Positions 36,985 through 46,055 of a stretch of DNA of 64,000 nucleotides are shown piece after piece; positions within the stretch are counted from its first letter, which is position 1; every line of letters begins with the position of its first letter. The notes under the pieces are model-generated. The model worked only from the letters and a program-made list of their open reading frames with translations, did not search any database and had not been told where the DNA came from. The stretch is from NCBI GenBank assembly GCA_030345135.1, contig CP128386.1, positions 4,694,548 to 4,758,547 of the forward strand, in the 5' to 3' direction. The translations under genes were made by a program, and so were the position numbers. The DNA comes from Chitinophagaceae bacterium DXS. Lineage in GTDB: Bacteria; Bacteroidota; Bacteroidia; Chitinophagales; Chitinophagaceae.

Positions 36985-37396
36985 GTCCAGAAACCTGAAC
37001 TTATCAAATACAAACGACCCTTTTATTTATCTCCGCAATATCCGATATCCTTGCATAAGCCCTCATTCAACGGTGAAAAATTCCATTTAACGACAATATC
37101 CTTTTGTTCAACGAAATTGAATCCAATTCGCATTCCCGGTCTGTATTTTCGATAAAGAATTTACAACATAAAACAAATATGTTTAATAGTTAAGTTGTAT
37201 TCTTTAAACATTTTCCTATTACTTACAAATATAAAAATGCGGTGTTTTTTACGCCGCATTTTGCTTTTCCATACATTAAGCCATGCTTACAGGTGTTTGG
37301 TTAAAAATAAAATTAAGGATGCTGCCGACAATTGGCTAAATTGGGCAAAATCACAGGTATTTTCACCTAACCAACTGACCTGTGATAGGTAGATAT
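36985..37396. other. Intergenic region with hairpin
   Basis: About 410 bp, AT-rich. It contains a terminator-like stem AAAATGCGG/CCGCATTTT (37234-37262) with T-rich flanks on both strands. A 65-codon frame across it is not convincing. Confidence 0.5.
37234..37262 (+). terminator. Hairpin, probable terminator
   Basis: A 9-bp perfect stem, extendable by two pairs, with a TTTTGCTTTT tail on the plus strand and a TTTTTAT tail on the minus strand. It lies 250 bp after the LytTR gene. Confidence 0.5.
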
Positions 37397-38473
37397 ATGC
37401 ATAATATAAGATCTGTATTCGTAGCTACCGGAAGCTATATCCCGGAACTTAAAGTACATAATGCTCATTTTTTAAATCACCAGTTTTGTGAAAAAGACGG
37501 CTCACTGGTATTAAAAGAAAATAGCCACGTAATTGAAAAGTTTAAGGAAATAACGGAAATTGAATGCAGGCGATATGCGAGTGACGACCAAAGTGCTTCT
37601 GTACTTGGGTATCTCGCGGCAAAAAATGCACTCAATAGCTCAAATATTGACAAAGAAACGCTCGACTACATAATAGTCGCACATAATTTTGGTGATGTAG
37701 CAAAGGATTCTAACCGTTCAGATATAGTGCCTTCTTTGGCGTCAAGGATAAAACGGTTATTGCAAATTAAAAACCCGGATTGCGTCGGTTATGATCTGGC
37801 GTTTGGATGTCCGGGCTGGGTAGAAGCACTAATTCAGGCCAACTATTATATCCGTTCGGGAGATGCACGTCGTTGTCTGGTAATCGGCACAGAAACATTG
37901 TCCCGCGTTATAGATCCGCACGACCGCGATTCCATGCTATATGCTGATGGGGGGGCTGCTGCTATCCTGGAAGCATCAACATCCGGTGATGCAGGTATAA
38001 TAGCACACAAAACACAAACGCACGCTATTGATCATGCGCTTTTACTTAAGATGGATAAGTCCTATCACTCAGACAAGTCGCAAAGCCAGAACATATATCT
38101 TAAAATGAATGGCAGAAAACTGTATGAGTTCGCGCTGAACCAGGTGCCGCTTGTAATAAAATCATTGCTTGACAAAGCTGGTGTGCCATTGACGGATATT
38201 AAAAAAGTGATCATTCACCAGGCAAACGGGAAAATGGACGACGCTATCCTGCAGCGATTGTTCAAGCTCTATAATGTTGAACAGATTCCTAAAGGAATTA
38301 TGCCAATGACTATTTCATGGCTTGGTAACAGTTCCGTGGCAACGGTCCCAACTTTACTGGATCTGCTCATGAAAAATGAGATAGAGGGGCAGGCAGTTAC
38401 TAAAGGCGATAAAGTTTTAATTGCATCAGTTGGCGCAGGTATGAATATTAATGCGTTGATTTACCAGTTTTAA
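37397..38473 (+). CDS. 3-oxoacyl-ACP synthase III (KAS III)-like enzyme
   Basis: A 358-aa thiolase-fold condensing enzyme from ATG 37397 (a GTG 15 bp upstream is possible). The KAS III triad is present: Cys in AFGCPGWVEAL (about residue 136), His in IIHQANGKM, and Asn in WLGNSSVAT. It starts a decarboxylative condensation of an acyl-CoA with malonyl-ACP. The N-terminus and DSNRSDIVPSLASRIK differ from housekeeping FabH, so it may serve a specialised acyl product. No fatty-acid genes lie next to it. Confidence 0.85.
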   Translation: MHNIRSVFVATGSYIPELKVHNAHFLNHQFCEKDGSLVLKENSHVIEKFKEITEIECRRYASDDQSASVLGYLAAKNALNSSNIDKETLDYIIVAHNFGDVAKDSNRSDIVPSLASRIKRLLQIKNPDCVGYDLAFGCPGWVEALIQANYYIRSGDARRCLVIGTETLSRVIDPHDRDSMLYADGGAAAILEASTSGDAGIIAHKTQTHAIDHALLLKMDKSYHSDKSQSQNIYLKMNGRKLYEFALNQVPLVIKSLLDKAGVPLTDIKKVIIHQANGKMDDAILQRLFKLYNVEQIPKGIMPMTISWLGNSSVATVPTLLDLLMKNEIEGQAVTKGDKVLIASVGAGMNINALIYQF

Positions 38474-38747
38474 AATTTTATGCTTAAGTACATTTCTATT
38501 ATTAAAACCTGAACAATAGATAATTAATGCCATTGCCAAATTGGGTTAGTGCTACGGTTTGCCGGCGTTGTTAATATTTATTGTCCAACATTAACGTCTT
38601 TGAAATAATTGTAAAGTAGATTTATACGTGTCATTTGACTACCTTCACATTTGAATTAGCCACACAATTGATAAAAGGGGCATTTGCGAAATAACGATTG
38701 TCTGTTTTGCAATTACTAATTGCGGTTATTTTTTCACCTTAATAGAA

Positions 38748-39200
38748 ATGAACATGGTTCTTTTTGTAACCGGCCTAACGCCCGATATGGATGATATCGA
38801 TTTGAAGGAAATGTTTGAATTGTACGGCGAAGTTGCCTCTGCAAGAGTCGTGCTGGACAAAATGACCAAGAAAAGCCGTGGCTTTGGTTTTGTTGAAATG
38901 CCCAATAAGGAAGAGGCACTCGAGGCAATAAATTTATTGGATGGTGTTGGCCTTGGCCGTAAAGTAATGTCCGTTCAGGAATCAGAAGAGCGCAAGCCTG
39001 GTTTTGGCGGCAATTCTGGCAACAGGGATAACTTCAACCGGAATTTCGGTAACAGGGATAACCGCGGCGGAGATCGAAACGATAGGGGCGGAGGCGACAG
39101 AAACAACCGCGGCAATTGGAGAGACAGGAATGACAGAAACGACAGGGGTGACAGAGGCAACCGAGGAAACTGGAGAGACAATGACGACAGGCGATATTAG
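38748..39200 (+). CDS. RRM-type RNA-binding protein with Arg/Gly/Asp-rich tail
   Basis: A 150-aa protein. Residues 1-78 form one RRM with RNP2 (LFVTGL) and RNP1 (SRGFGFVEM) intact. The tail (about 85-150) is an RGG/RND low-complexity region (GNRDN, NRGN, WRDRNDR) that would bind RNA loosely and may phase-separate. Such RRM proteins are typical of Bacteroidota and cyanobacteria and may take the place of Hfq-like chaperones. A 270-bp leader with a GCAATT/AATTGC hairpin (about 38710) precedes it, allowing post-transcriptional control. A terminator follows. Confidence 0.88.
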   Translation: MNMVLFVTGLTPDMDDIDLKEMFELYGEVASARVVLDKMTKKSRGFGFVEMPNKEEALEAINLLDGVGLGRKVMSVQESEERKPGFGGNSGNRDNFNRNFGNRDNRGGDRNDRGGGDRNNRGNWRDRNDRNDRGDRGNRGNWRDNDDRRY

Positions 39201-39270
39201 TCTGTAGAACTGTCTAGTTCAGTCGATTGTTCTGTTTGATTGTAGAATCCACTAAAAAGATTGTTTTATA

Positions 39271-39297
39271 AAAAAGCTCACTTTGTGGGCTTTTTTT
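39271..39297 (+). terminator. Terminator of the RRM gene
   Basis: AAAAAGCTCAC pairs with GTGGGCTTTTT (one T-G pair) around a 3-nt loop, with a run of seven T. Confidence 0.8.
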
Positions 39298-39387
39298 ATG
39301 CCCATATACATAGGGGGGCTTTACAGAAAATGTAATTGAGGGCTGAAAAAATAACCTGGTCGAATTTTCTAAAAGCCAGATCCAATA

Positions 39388-39497
39388 TAGGTTTGCATCC
39401 GGTTGGTTGTAAATATTTCAGAGAAAAGATTTACAGCTTTACAAACTTCTGGTTGATATAGGTTAGCAAGGGCCCGATTTTCATCGGGGCCTTTTTT
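39388..39497 (+). ncRNA. Candidate small RNA of about 95 nt
   Basis: A TAGGTTTG -7 box (39388-39395) is followed by a short transcript-like segment: TGTAAAT (39408-39414) pairs with ATTTACA (39429-39435), and a GGCCCGAT/ATCGGGGCC hairpin with six T (39471-39497) ends it. No gene lies between this terminator and the preceding RRM terminator, so the hairpin needs its own transcript. A clear -33 box is missing. Confidence 0.45.
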
Positions 39498-39606
39498 AAT
39501 TTTATGAACATTACAAAGACTATTTGCTACGCAGATAACTGATGTTGTATTGTTAATTATGGTTGGCTACCATTGAAGTTGCTTCTGTTTCGCTTTTGCT
39601 GAAGGG

Positions 39607-39690
39607 TACTCATCGTCATTTCGATGATAGGAGAAATCTCTCAAAATTGAACAGGATTGTAGAGCAAAAAATACCTCTTCCAAAATTCAT
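39607..39690 (+). repeat. Dispersed hairpin repeat, copy A
   Basis: TACTCATCGTCATTTCGATGATAG then GAGAAATCTC and an AAATTGA stretch. ATCGTC/GATGAT can pair around ATTTC. It matches copy B at 40045-40135 at most positions. Confidence 0.65.
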
Positions 39691-40044
39691 CAGCATTAAC
39701 TTCGTGAGACCTCTCCTGCGGGCCAATGACAGATTTCACAATAGTGACAGTTTTTCCCGTAGGGAATTAAGCTCAATAGAAACGTTCAAATTGAGAATAT
39801 CCTAACCCGTTAGGGCATTAACCAAATAAAGGGGGTTAATGTCCTACGGACAAGAAATGCCTTGTATGTTTGAGTTTTCTATTAAACTTAAAGTCCTACG
39901 GACTATCGACGAAAAGTGTACTGCCCATCTCCTTTCGACTGTGATTAACTAAATCCCCTGTCGAGGTAACTATGCAAATGCATTCTTTTCATTATTAGTT
40001 ACAGGCTGTTACTAAAACTGCTTATGTTTATGTCGGTAATGAAT

Positions 40045-40135
40045 ACTCATCGTCATTTCGACGATAGTAGAAATCTCCCAAAATTGAATAAGATTTAAAG
40101 CAAAAGAACTCTCCCTATTCAATCATTGAGAAAAA
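40045..40135 (+). repeat. Dispersed hairpin repeat, copy B
   Basis: Second copy, with a perfect ATCGTC-ATTTC-GACGAT hairpin and AGAAATCTC. The change to GACGAT here versus GATGAT in copy A keeps pairing, which suggests the stem is selected or recently spread. Confidence 0.65.
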
Positions 40136-40303
40136 TACAATCTGTATATTGCTTATCCGGTTTATTTTCATGAAGAAAATGCACAAATCACGCAATCGTA
40201 TCATCTTTTACTGATATTATTTTGTCAGTTCTTAGCTTCGCACTACAACGGGCAAACCTGTTGAGAAGAAGCATTTATTTTTACCCACAATAAGAATTTT
40301 CGC

Positions 40304-42457
40304 ATGAGAAAGAAAAGTATTTTCCGCCTGGCCGCAGTACTGGGAATAGTCATTCTACACAGTTCTGCAAACGCTCAGTTGTATAAAGACCCCAATGCAC
40401 CTGTAGAAAACAGGGTAAAAGACCTTTTACAAAAGCTCAGCTTGAAAGAAAAAATTTCTTTGTTGGGATATGTTAGTCCCGCAATTGAAAGGCTTGATGT
40501 ACCTGCTTATAACTGGTGGAATGAAGCATTGCATGGTGTGGCCCGCAATGGCGAAGCAACCGTTTTTCCACAGGCTATCGGGCTTGCCGCCACTTTTGAT
40601 AATAACCTCGTAAACAACGTTGGTTCTGTTATCTCAACCGAAGCACGTGCAAAATACAACCTTGCAGTAAGCCAAAACAGGAGAGGGCAATATATGGGCC
40701 TCACTTTTTGGACACCTAATATCAATATTTTTCGCGACCCACGCTGGGGCAGAGGTCAGGAGACCTACGGTGAAGATCCCTTTCTTACAGCAACCATGGG
40801 CACGGCATTCGTGCAGGGACTGCAGGGAAATGATCCGCATTACCTGAAAACTGCAGCGTGTGCAAAGCATTATGCCGTTCATAGCGGACCAGAAGCAGAG
40901 CGTGACAGTTTTAATGCCGTTATTGGAGAAAAAGATTTACGCGAAACTTACCTGTATGCTTTCAAAAAACTGGTTGACGCAAAAGTTGAGGCCGTTATGT
41001 GCGCCTACAACAGGGTAAATAATCAACCTTGCTGCACTGGCGAAAGTTTGTTGCATAATATTCTGCATAAGGAATGGAACTTCCAGGGACATGTTGTTAC
41101 TGATTGCGGCGCGCTGGATGATGTGTTCTCTCAACATAAAACCTATCCCACACGGGTGGAGGTTGCAGCTGCTGCCATTAAAGCTGGCGTGGATCTTGAA
41201 TGCGGTTCTATTTTACAGAGAGATGTTGAAAAGGCGATTAACCAGGGTTTGTTAACTGTTGCAGATGTTGATAATGCACTGACTAAAACATTGGGTACTG
41301 AGTTTAAGCTCGGTTTTTTTGATGATGCATCACGTGTGCCATTCAGCCGTTATGGTGCGGATAGCGTACACAACGATCAGCATGTAGCACTTACAAGAAA
41401 GGTCGCTGCACAAAGCATGGTACTCTTGAAAAATAATGGATTATTACCGCTGCAAAAGGAAAAATATGCTTCGATAATTGTTACAGGTTCTAACTCATCT
41501 AACCTGGATGCATTGATGGGCAACTATCATGGAGTTACAAATAACATGGTGACATTTGCAGAAGGCATTACGAGGGCCGCTGGTCTTGCAACTGCCGTTC
41601 AGTATGACCAGGGCTGCGATTTTACCGACACAGTGCATTTTGGAGGTATTTGGGCCTCACAAAACAGTGATCTTACTATTGCAGTTGTTGGCCTGACACC
41701 GCTGCTTGAAGGCGAGGCGGGTGATGCTTTTCTTTCTGCCTCTACAGGCGACAGGCAAACATTGGGGCTGCCCAGGTCGCAGGTTGTTTTCTTAAGAAAG
41801 TTGAGGGAAGCACATAAAAAGCCTATTGTAGTTGTAATAACAGGCGGAAGCGCTATTGATGTAAAAGAGATTGAACCTTATGCTGATGCTGTGGTGATGG
41901 CATGGTATCCCGGCGAGCAGGGTGGTAATGCCTTAGCAGATGTGTTATTTGGTAATGAATCTCCCGGAGGTCGTCTTCCTGTCACATTCTACAATGCACT
42001 TTCAGATCTTCCTGCTTACCGCGACTACAATATGGCCGGAAGAACTTACCGTTATTTTAAGGGCGAGCCCCAGTATCCATTCGGTTTTGGCTTAAGCTAT
42101 ACAACCTTTACAAGCAAGTGGTTGCAGCAGCCCAAGAATAGTTATAGCAAAACAGAGCGCATTGATTGTACTGTTGAGGTTGCCAATACCGGCAATTATG
42201 ATGGTGACGAGGTGTTGCAACTGTATGTTGAATATCCTGATATGGCTGGTATGCCAGTAAAAGAATTAAAAGCCTTTAAAAAAGTACACATTTCAAAAGG
42301 CGGCACAGCAAGCGCTAATTTAAGCTTGCCTGTATCTGAGTTGCAGAAATGGGATGTAGCCACACAAAGCTGGAAATTATACAACGGCAGATACAATATA
42401 GTTGTTGGCAAAAATGCAAAAGAAAAAATTCTTGAAAAAAGTATTCAAATCAATTAG
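40304..42457 (+). CDS. GH3-family beta-glycosidase, xylosidase-like
   Basis: A 717-aa exported enzyme with a signal peptide (about 1-24, ending NAQ). The N-terminal GH3 TIM barrel shows NWWNEALHGVARNG, a DPRWGRGQETYGEDP block and the nucleophile Asp in VVTDCGAL (about residue 268). The alpha/beta sandwich follows (KNNGLLPL, then GEAGD), and a C-terminal fibronectin-III-like domain (GDEVLQLYVEYPD) ends it. There is no PA14 insert. The NWWNEALHGVAR form is usual for xylan beta-1,4-xylosidases, but beta-glucosidase activity is possible. It is monocistronic, in a spacer full of repeats. Confidence 0.9.
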   Translation: MRKKSIFRLAAVLGIVILHSSANAQLYKDPNAPVENRVKDLLQKLSLKEKISLLGYVSPAIERLDVPAYNWWNEALHGVARNGEATVFPQAIGLAATFDNNLVNNVGSVISTEARAKYNLAVSQNRRGQYMGLTFWTPNINIFRDPRWGRGQETYGEDPFLTATMGTAFVQGLQGNDPHYLKTAACAKHYAVHSGPEAERDSFNAVIGEKDLRETYLYAFKKLVDAKVEAVMCAYNRVNNQPCCTGESLLHNILHKEWNFQGHVVTDCGALDDVFSQHKTYPTRVEVAAAAIKAGVDLECGSILQRDVEKAINQGLLTVADVDNALTKTLGTEFKLGFFDDASRVPFSRYGADSVHNDQHVALTRKVAAQSMVLLKNNGLLPLQKEKYASIIVTGSNSSNLDALMGNYHGVTNNMVTFAEGITRAAGLATAVQYDQGCDFTDTVHFGGIWASQNSDLTIAVVGLTPLLEGEAGDAFLSASTGDRQTLGLPRSQVVFLRKLREAHKKPIVVVITGGSAIDVKEIEPYADAVVMAWYPGEQGGNALADVLFGNESPGGRLPVTFYNALSDLPAYRDYNMAGRTYRYFKGEPQYPFGFGLSYTTFTSKWLQQPKNSYSKTERIDCTVEVANTGNYDGDEVLQLYVEYPDMAGMPVKELKAFKKVHISKGGTASANLSLPVSELQKWDVATQSWKLYNGRYNIVVGKNAKEKILEKSIQIN

Positions 42458-42590
42458 CGAAGTGGTTTTGTTGTTTTAAAAGGTTAGATGAAATATGCTA
42501 TTATCTCACTAAAAGTTTGAGATAGCAATTTGGTTGGTAAGAGCAAATTAATCAGATTTGATCTTATCATGTCGATCGAACTTGATTGAT

Positions 42591-42757
42591 GGAATCCCGA
42601 AGGGATGAAATTTTTATAGCAAAGCCTGGCCTATTATTTGAACCCAGAATGGGTGACATTATACTATGTCACCCATTCTGGGTTTATATATTTAGGCTTT
42701 TGCATTTCTCTATAATAATTTCATCCCCTGCCCGTCCGGTCAGGCGGGCTTCGGGAT
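42591..42757. repeat. Nested palindromic REP-like element
   Basis: Outer arms AATCCCGAAGGGATGAAAT (left) and their near-complement at the right end enclose a perfect 19-bp palindrome (AACCCAGAATGGGTGACAT and its complement, loop TATACT, about 42637-42680). A CCTGCCCG...CAGGCGGG mini-palindrome sits inside the right arm (42728-42749). Confidence 0.75.
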
Positions 42758-42997
42758 TTGCTTTATCGGTACTCCTCTATATTCCGATGTAGTTTAAACT
42801 CATAGGTAATTATCATCTCAAGTGATTTTTGGTAAGTCACATCCGTTATGCTGTTGATGTTTAAATAGAGTGAAAGAATATCGCTTTTCTTATTGTTGAA
42901 CTTTACTCTGACGCCCAAAACTTTGCCAGCTTTGTGTATTAACCGCTGTGTTTTCAAGCGTATCAAATGAATATTGAATGAAACATTTTGGTTGATG

Positions 42998-43005
42998 TAT
43001 ATTCG
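42998..43005 (+). promoter_or_regulatory. -7 promoter element
   Basis: TATATTCG, with a TTG 21 nt upstream (42974-42976), fits the Bacteroidota promoter spacing and points at the small gene that follows. Confidence 0.5.
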
Positions 43006-43017
43006 AACCAAAAAGGC

Positions 43018-43233
43018 ATGCGGAATACTACAAAGTTGAAACATATTTTAATGAAATACGATGTAAATCTTTCTATGGATGACGATGGCCACATGAAAAT
43101 GACATTGGTTGATAAACAGGACGGCTCAATGGTATCTTTCGGGCACAGCTCATACAGTTCTCTCATCGCCAAAAGTTATTCTCATCTGTTAAAACAGGTG
43201 AAACCTTCGCTGCAAAAAAGGATTCGTGAATAA
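43018..43233 (+). CDS. Small hypothetical protein
   Basis: A 71-aa frame from ATG 43018; ATG 43051 (60 aa) is about equally likely, and a TTG at 42988 lies before the promoter and is rejected. The sequence MDDDGHMKMTLVDKQDGSMVSFGHSS reads as a short beta-hairpin followed by a basic helix (SYSHLLKQVKPSLQKR). Not recognised. The promoter just upstream and the normal composition suggest it is real. Confidence 0.5.
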   Translation: MRNTTKLKHILMKYDVNLSMDDDGHMKMTLVDKQDGSMVSFGHSSYSSLIAKSYSHLLKQVKPSLQKRIRE

Positions 43234-43249
43234 ACATACCGGCTAATAT

Positions 43250-43717
43250 TTAGTTTGCCAGCTTTCTGCATTCTTCTTCAAGTATACCTGTAATTATTGT
43301 TGGTGATTTATCCCATTTAGCAATGGAAGAATCAGCCAGCAGTGCGTATTTTGAACTTAATCCACCAACTTCTTTATTTGTCAGACCAATAACGACGGCC
43401 TTGATTTTTGTTTGACGGATAACGTAAGAGCACATAATACACGGTTCATGCGTCGTGTACATTATGCATGATGAAAGATCCTGGCTTTTCAAATTTTCAG
43501 TAGCTCTGCGAATAGCTTCAATTTCTGCGTGAAAAGTAACGTCGTTATGCATTTTGTTGGATTCAATGCCTTGTCCTATAATTTCAGTTCCCTGTACAAT
43601 AATGCTTCCAACCGGACTTTCTCCCTGTGCTTTAGCCCGGAGCGCAAGTTCAATGCATTTAAACATATATGCTTCGTGTGTGTTTAATTTATCTGATGTG
43701 TTATCTGACGTGGACAT
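43250..43717 (-). CDS. Nucleoside/tRNA deaminase-family protein
   Basis: A 155-aa zinc deaminase of the CDA fold: HAEIEA (about residues 62-67) supplies the metal His and catalytic Glu, and PCIMCSYVI (about 95-103) the zinc Cys pair. GESPVGSIIV is typical of the TadA/guanine-deaminase group. Members deaminate adenosine-34 of tRNA, guanine or cytosine; the sequence looks more like a free-nucleobase deaminase than TadA, as the tRNA-binding C-terminus is not obvious. It ends 17 bp after the small gene on the opposite strand. Confidence 0.85.
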   Translation of the reverse strand: MSTSDNTSDKLNTHEAYMFKCIELALRAKAQGESPVGSIIVQGTEIIGQGIESNKMHNDVTFHAEIEAIRRATENLKSQDLSSCIMYTTHEPCIMCSYVIRQTKIKAVVIGLTNKEVGGLSSKYALLADSSIAKWDKSPTIITGILEEECRKLAN

Positions 43718-43792
43718 AGTTGAGCAATAAGCGTGATTAACAATATTGTTGGATGAGGTTAATTATTTTTAGTAAGTTTAAAATAAAAAAAC

Positions 43793-44026
43793 ATGACTTA
43801 TAAACAAAAATTTGAAGCACTTCAGAAAGACCTTGCTGAGAAAACAGAAAAATATCTGCAAGCTGACAAGGAATTATGGCAAATAGATGGATATGTTGAC
43901 CATGAATTGAATGACTACGCAATGGCTCGTATGGAGTTTGAAACCGCAAGCGACATATATCACAATTTTGTTGAGGCATTCAAAAAAAGTGGTAAAAGCC
44001 CGTTAGACGAATATGAAGAAGTATAA
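43793..44026 (+). CDS. Small helical hypothetical protein
   Basis: A 77-aa acidic protein, mostly helical, with heptad-like spacing in KFEALQKDLAEKTEKYLQADKELW, so probably a coiled coil. No signal peptide. ATG 43793 follows an A-rich stretch typical of Bacteroidota leaders. Function unknown. Confidence 0.65.
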   Translation: MTYKQKFEALQKDLAEKTEKYLQADKELWQIDGYVDHELNDYAMARMEFETASDIYHNFVEAFKKSGKSPLDEYEEV

Positions 44027-44055
44027 AATGCTTTTCTGCTCAATTGAAAAACTTT

Positions 44056-44063
44056 TAGCTTTG
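44056..44063 (+). promoter_or_regulatory. -7 promoter element upstream of SRPBCC gene
   Basis: TAGCTTTG, an exact TAnnTTTG match, lies 104 nt before the ATG at 44168. Confidence 0.45.
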
Positions 44064-44167
44064 CACCACTCTTCTTTATAAAGGCTTTACCTGAAGAAAT
44101 ATTTACGCTACAAGTGCCAGGTTTTGAGGTAAGACTTTATTATTTACCGGATCATAAACTTGCTAAT

Positions 44168-44620
44168 ATGAGTAATTCTTTAATCGTCAAAAGTTCCATC
44201 GTTATTAATGCTCCTGCATCAAAAGTATGGGATGCACTGGTGAATCCCGAACAGACAAAAAAGTACATGTTTGGCTGTGAAACGGTGTCTGACTGGAAGC
44301 CCGGCAGCCCGTTATTGTGGAAGGGGGTGTTCAACGGCGCAGAACTTGTTGCAGTAAAGGGACATATAGTAAGTATTGTGCCAGGGAAATTTCTGGCATA
44401 CACTGTCTTTGATCCTAATTCAACAATGGAAGATGTTCCTGAAAATTACACCACGGTGACTTATGAGCTCTCTTCCGAAAGTGGTCACACCGTGTTAGAT
44501 GTTACACAGGGCGACTTTTCAACCGTAGCCAACGGCCAGAAGCGCTATGAAGAAACTTATAACAATGGTGAAGGGTGGAATCCTATTTTAGTTGAAATAA
44601 AAAAACTTGCGGAAGCATAA
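44168..44620 (+). CDS. SRPBCC (AHSA1-type) domain protein
   Basis: A 150-aa START-like fold protein. It begins IVKSSIVINAPASKVWDALVNPEQTKKYMFG, the classic AHSA1/SRPBCC opening, and ends in a long C-terminal helix (GWNPILVEIKKLAEA). Such proteins bind hydrophobic ligands in a cavity. ATG 44168 is preferred over an upstream frame opening at 44114 because the domain starts there. No partner is adjacent except the MFS gene downstream. Confidence 0.85.
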   Translation: MSNSLIVKSSIVINAPASKVWDALVNPEQTKKYMFGCETVSDWKPGSPLLWKGVFNGAELVAVKGHIVSIVPGKFLAYTVFDPNSTMEDVPENYTTVTYELSSESGHTVLDVTQGDFSTVANGQKRYEETYNNGEGWNPILVEIKKLAEA

Positions 44621-44751
44621 TCTTAATTGCATTCCTCTTTCAAATCTTTTATAACAGCATTGCTGTCTGCTGCGTAATAAACTTGCCGAAGGCAACCAAT
44701 AGATTCTTTATTGCAGGACTAAATGCTTTTCTTTGCGGCGCAGAATGTTGT

Positions 44752-45960
44752 ATGATCAGAAGCATTGCTAATACCTATCGTTCTTCTTTTAGCGGTTTAA
44801 GTAAAGAAACCTGGCTGTTAAGTGTAGTTATATTAATAAACAGGTGTGGCTATATGGCTATACCGTTTATGAGTATGTATATTACCCAGGGCATGCACAG
44901 AAGCCTGGAAGATGCTGGACTTATAGTCACGTTGTTTGGTGTTGGTTCGGTATTAGGGACTACCGCCGGTGGCTATTTAAGCGATAAAATCGGGTTTCGT
45001 TCTGTGCAAATAATGGCAGCACTGGCCAGTGGCCTGGCTTTTTTCGTATTCGGACAAATAACCAATTTTTCGGTTCTCTGCATTTTAATTGTCCTGCTCG
45101 GCTTTATAGTTGAAGCCTTCCGTCCTGCGAATCTTACGGCTGTAGCAAGCTACGCTACGCCAGATAACCTTACCAGGTCTTATTCATTAAACCGTTTAGC
45201 GATCAATATTGGCTGGGGCGTTGGTAGTGCGCTTGGTGGCTTTCTGGCATCCATAAATTATCATTTGCTCTTCAGGGTTGAAGGCGCGGTAAATATTTTT
45301 GTAGGTATACTCATCATCATTTTGCTGCCTGCAAGGAAGGTGCCTGTAAAAGAAAAAGATAACTCGCAGAATAACGAGAGTATTCAATCTCCATGGAAGG
45401 ATAGAGCAGCAGTGCGCTTTTTGTTGCTTTCGACCCTGTGGACTATTTGCTTCGTTTTGTTGTTCCGGCTTGTGCCTGTTTACTGGAAAGAGGAAAAGCA
45501 TATAGGCGAGTCCGTTATAGGAATTGCGCTCGGTCTTAATGGAGTTATAATTGCTGTGTTTGAAATGATATTGGTAAAGGCGCTGGAGAAACGTTCGGCT
45601 CCCCTTACCTATATCAGTGCCGGAATTGCTGCCACTGCTATTGGGTACTGTTTTCTCTTACTGCCTGCAGCCGCTTCATTTGCAATGCCACTACTTGTTG
45701 TGCTCGCTATAACTATCGGGGAAATGCTCGCGATGCCTTTTATGAACAGCATTTTTATGAAGCGATCCAATGAATATAACCGTGGCAAGTATTCTGCAGC
45801 CTACACCTTGTCCTGGTCCGTTGCAAACATTGTGGGCCCGATGGGCGGGGCCCTTATTGCCCAAAGATTTGGCTATCTGTATCTGTGGTTGTTAATGGTG
45901 GTTGTGTGTTTGCTATGCGCATACCTTTTTAAAGTTTTTGCTGCACGTGAAGTGATCTGA
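44752..45960 (+). CDS. MFS transporter
   Basis: A 402-aa major facilitator with about 12 membrane helices. The motif-A-like GGYLSDKIGFRSV loop lies between helices 2 and 3 (about residues 75-87). ATG 44752 (MIRSIANTYRSSFSGL) matches the usual Bacteroidota start of this group; an open frame extends 69 bp upstream without a domain. Probably a drug or metabolite exporter; the substrate is unknown. Confidence 0.88.
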   Translation: MIRSIANTYRSSFSGLSKETWLLSVVILINRCGYMAIPFMSMYITQGMHRSLEDAGLIVTLFGVGSVLGTTAGGYLSDKIGFRSVQIMAALASGLAFFVFGQITNFSVLCILIVLLGFIVEAFRPANLTAVASYATPDNLTRSYSLNRLAINIGWGVGSALGGFLASINYHLLFRVEGAVNIFVGILIIILLPARKVPVKEKDNSQNNESIQSPWKDRAAVRFLLLSTLWTICFVLLFRLVPVYWKEEKHIGESVIGIALGLNGVIIAVFEMILVKALEKRSAPLTYISAGIAATAIGYCFLLLPAAASFAMPLLVVLAITIGEMLAMPFMNSIFMKRSNEYNRGKYSAAYTLSWSVANIVGPMGGALIAQRFGYLYLWLLMVVVCLLCAYLFKVFAAREVI

Positions 45961-46055
45961 GTATTCAAAGTTCGCACTATTATTCACGCTACATCTTCGC
46001 TTTTAACTTTATCTAAGCGTTTGGTTTTTTAATTTAAACAGCAAATTAGCTAACT

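Larger units (their letters stand above)
39498..40303. other. Repeat-rich intergenic region upstream of GH3
   Basis: About 800 bp without a gene. It holds two copies of a hairpin repeat (39607-39690 and 40045-40135) and two GTCCTACGGAC palindromes (about 39842 and 39893) near TAACCCGTTAGGGCA. A rightward 80-codon frame at its left end is not convincing. Confidence 0.6.

Noticed and set aside
37195-37392. 65-codon plus-strand frame
   Set aside because: It passes through a terminator hairpin and has no family.
38748-39200. Alternative overlapping frames in the RRM tail
   Set aside because: The Arg/Gly/Asn repeat makes other frames stay open; they carry no motif.
42763-43044. 93-codon minus-strand frame
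   Set aside because: Amino-acid composition is plausible, but it runs across a promoter for the opposite small gene and has no start site or family. It might be a real small gene; the evidence is too thin.
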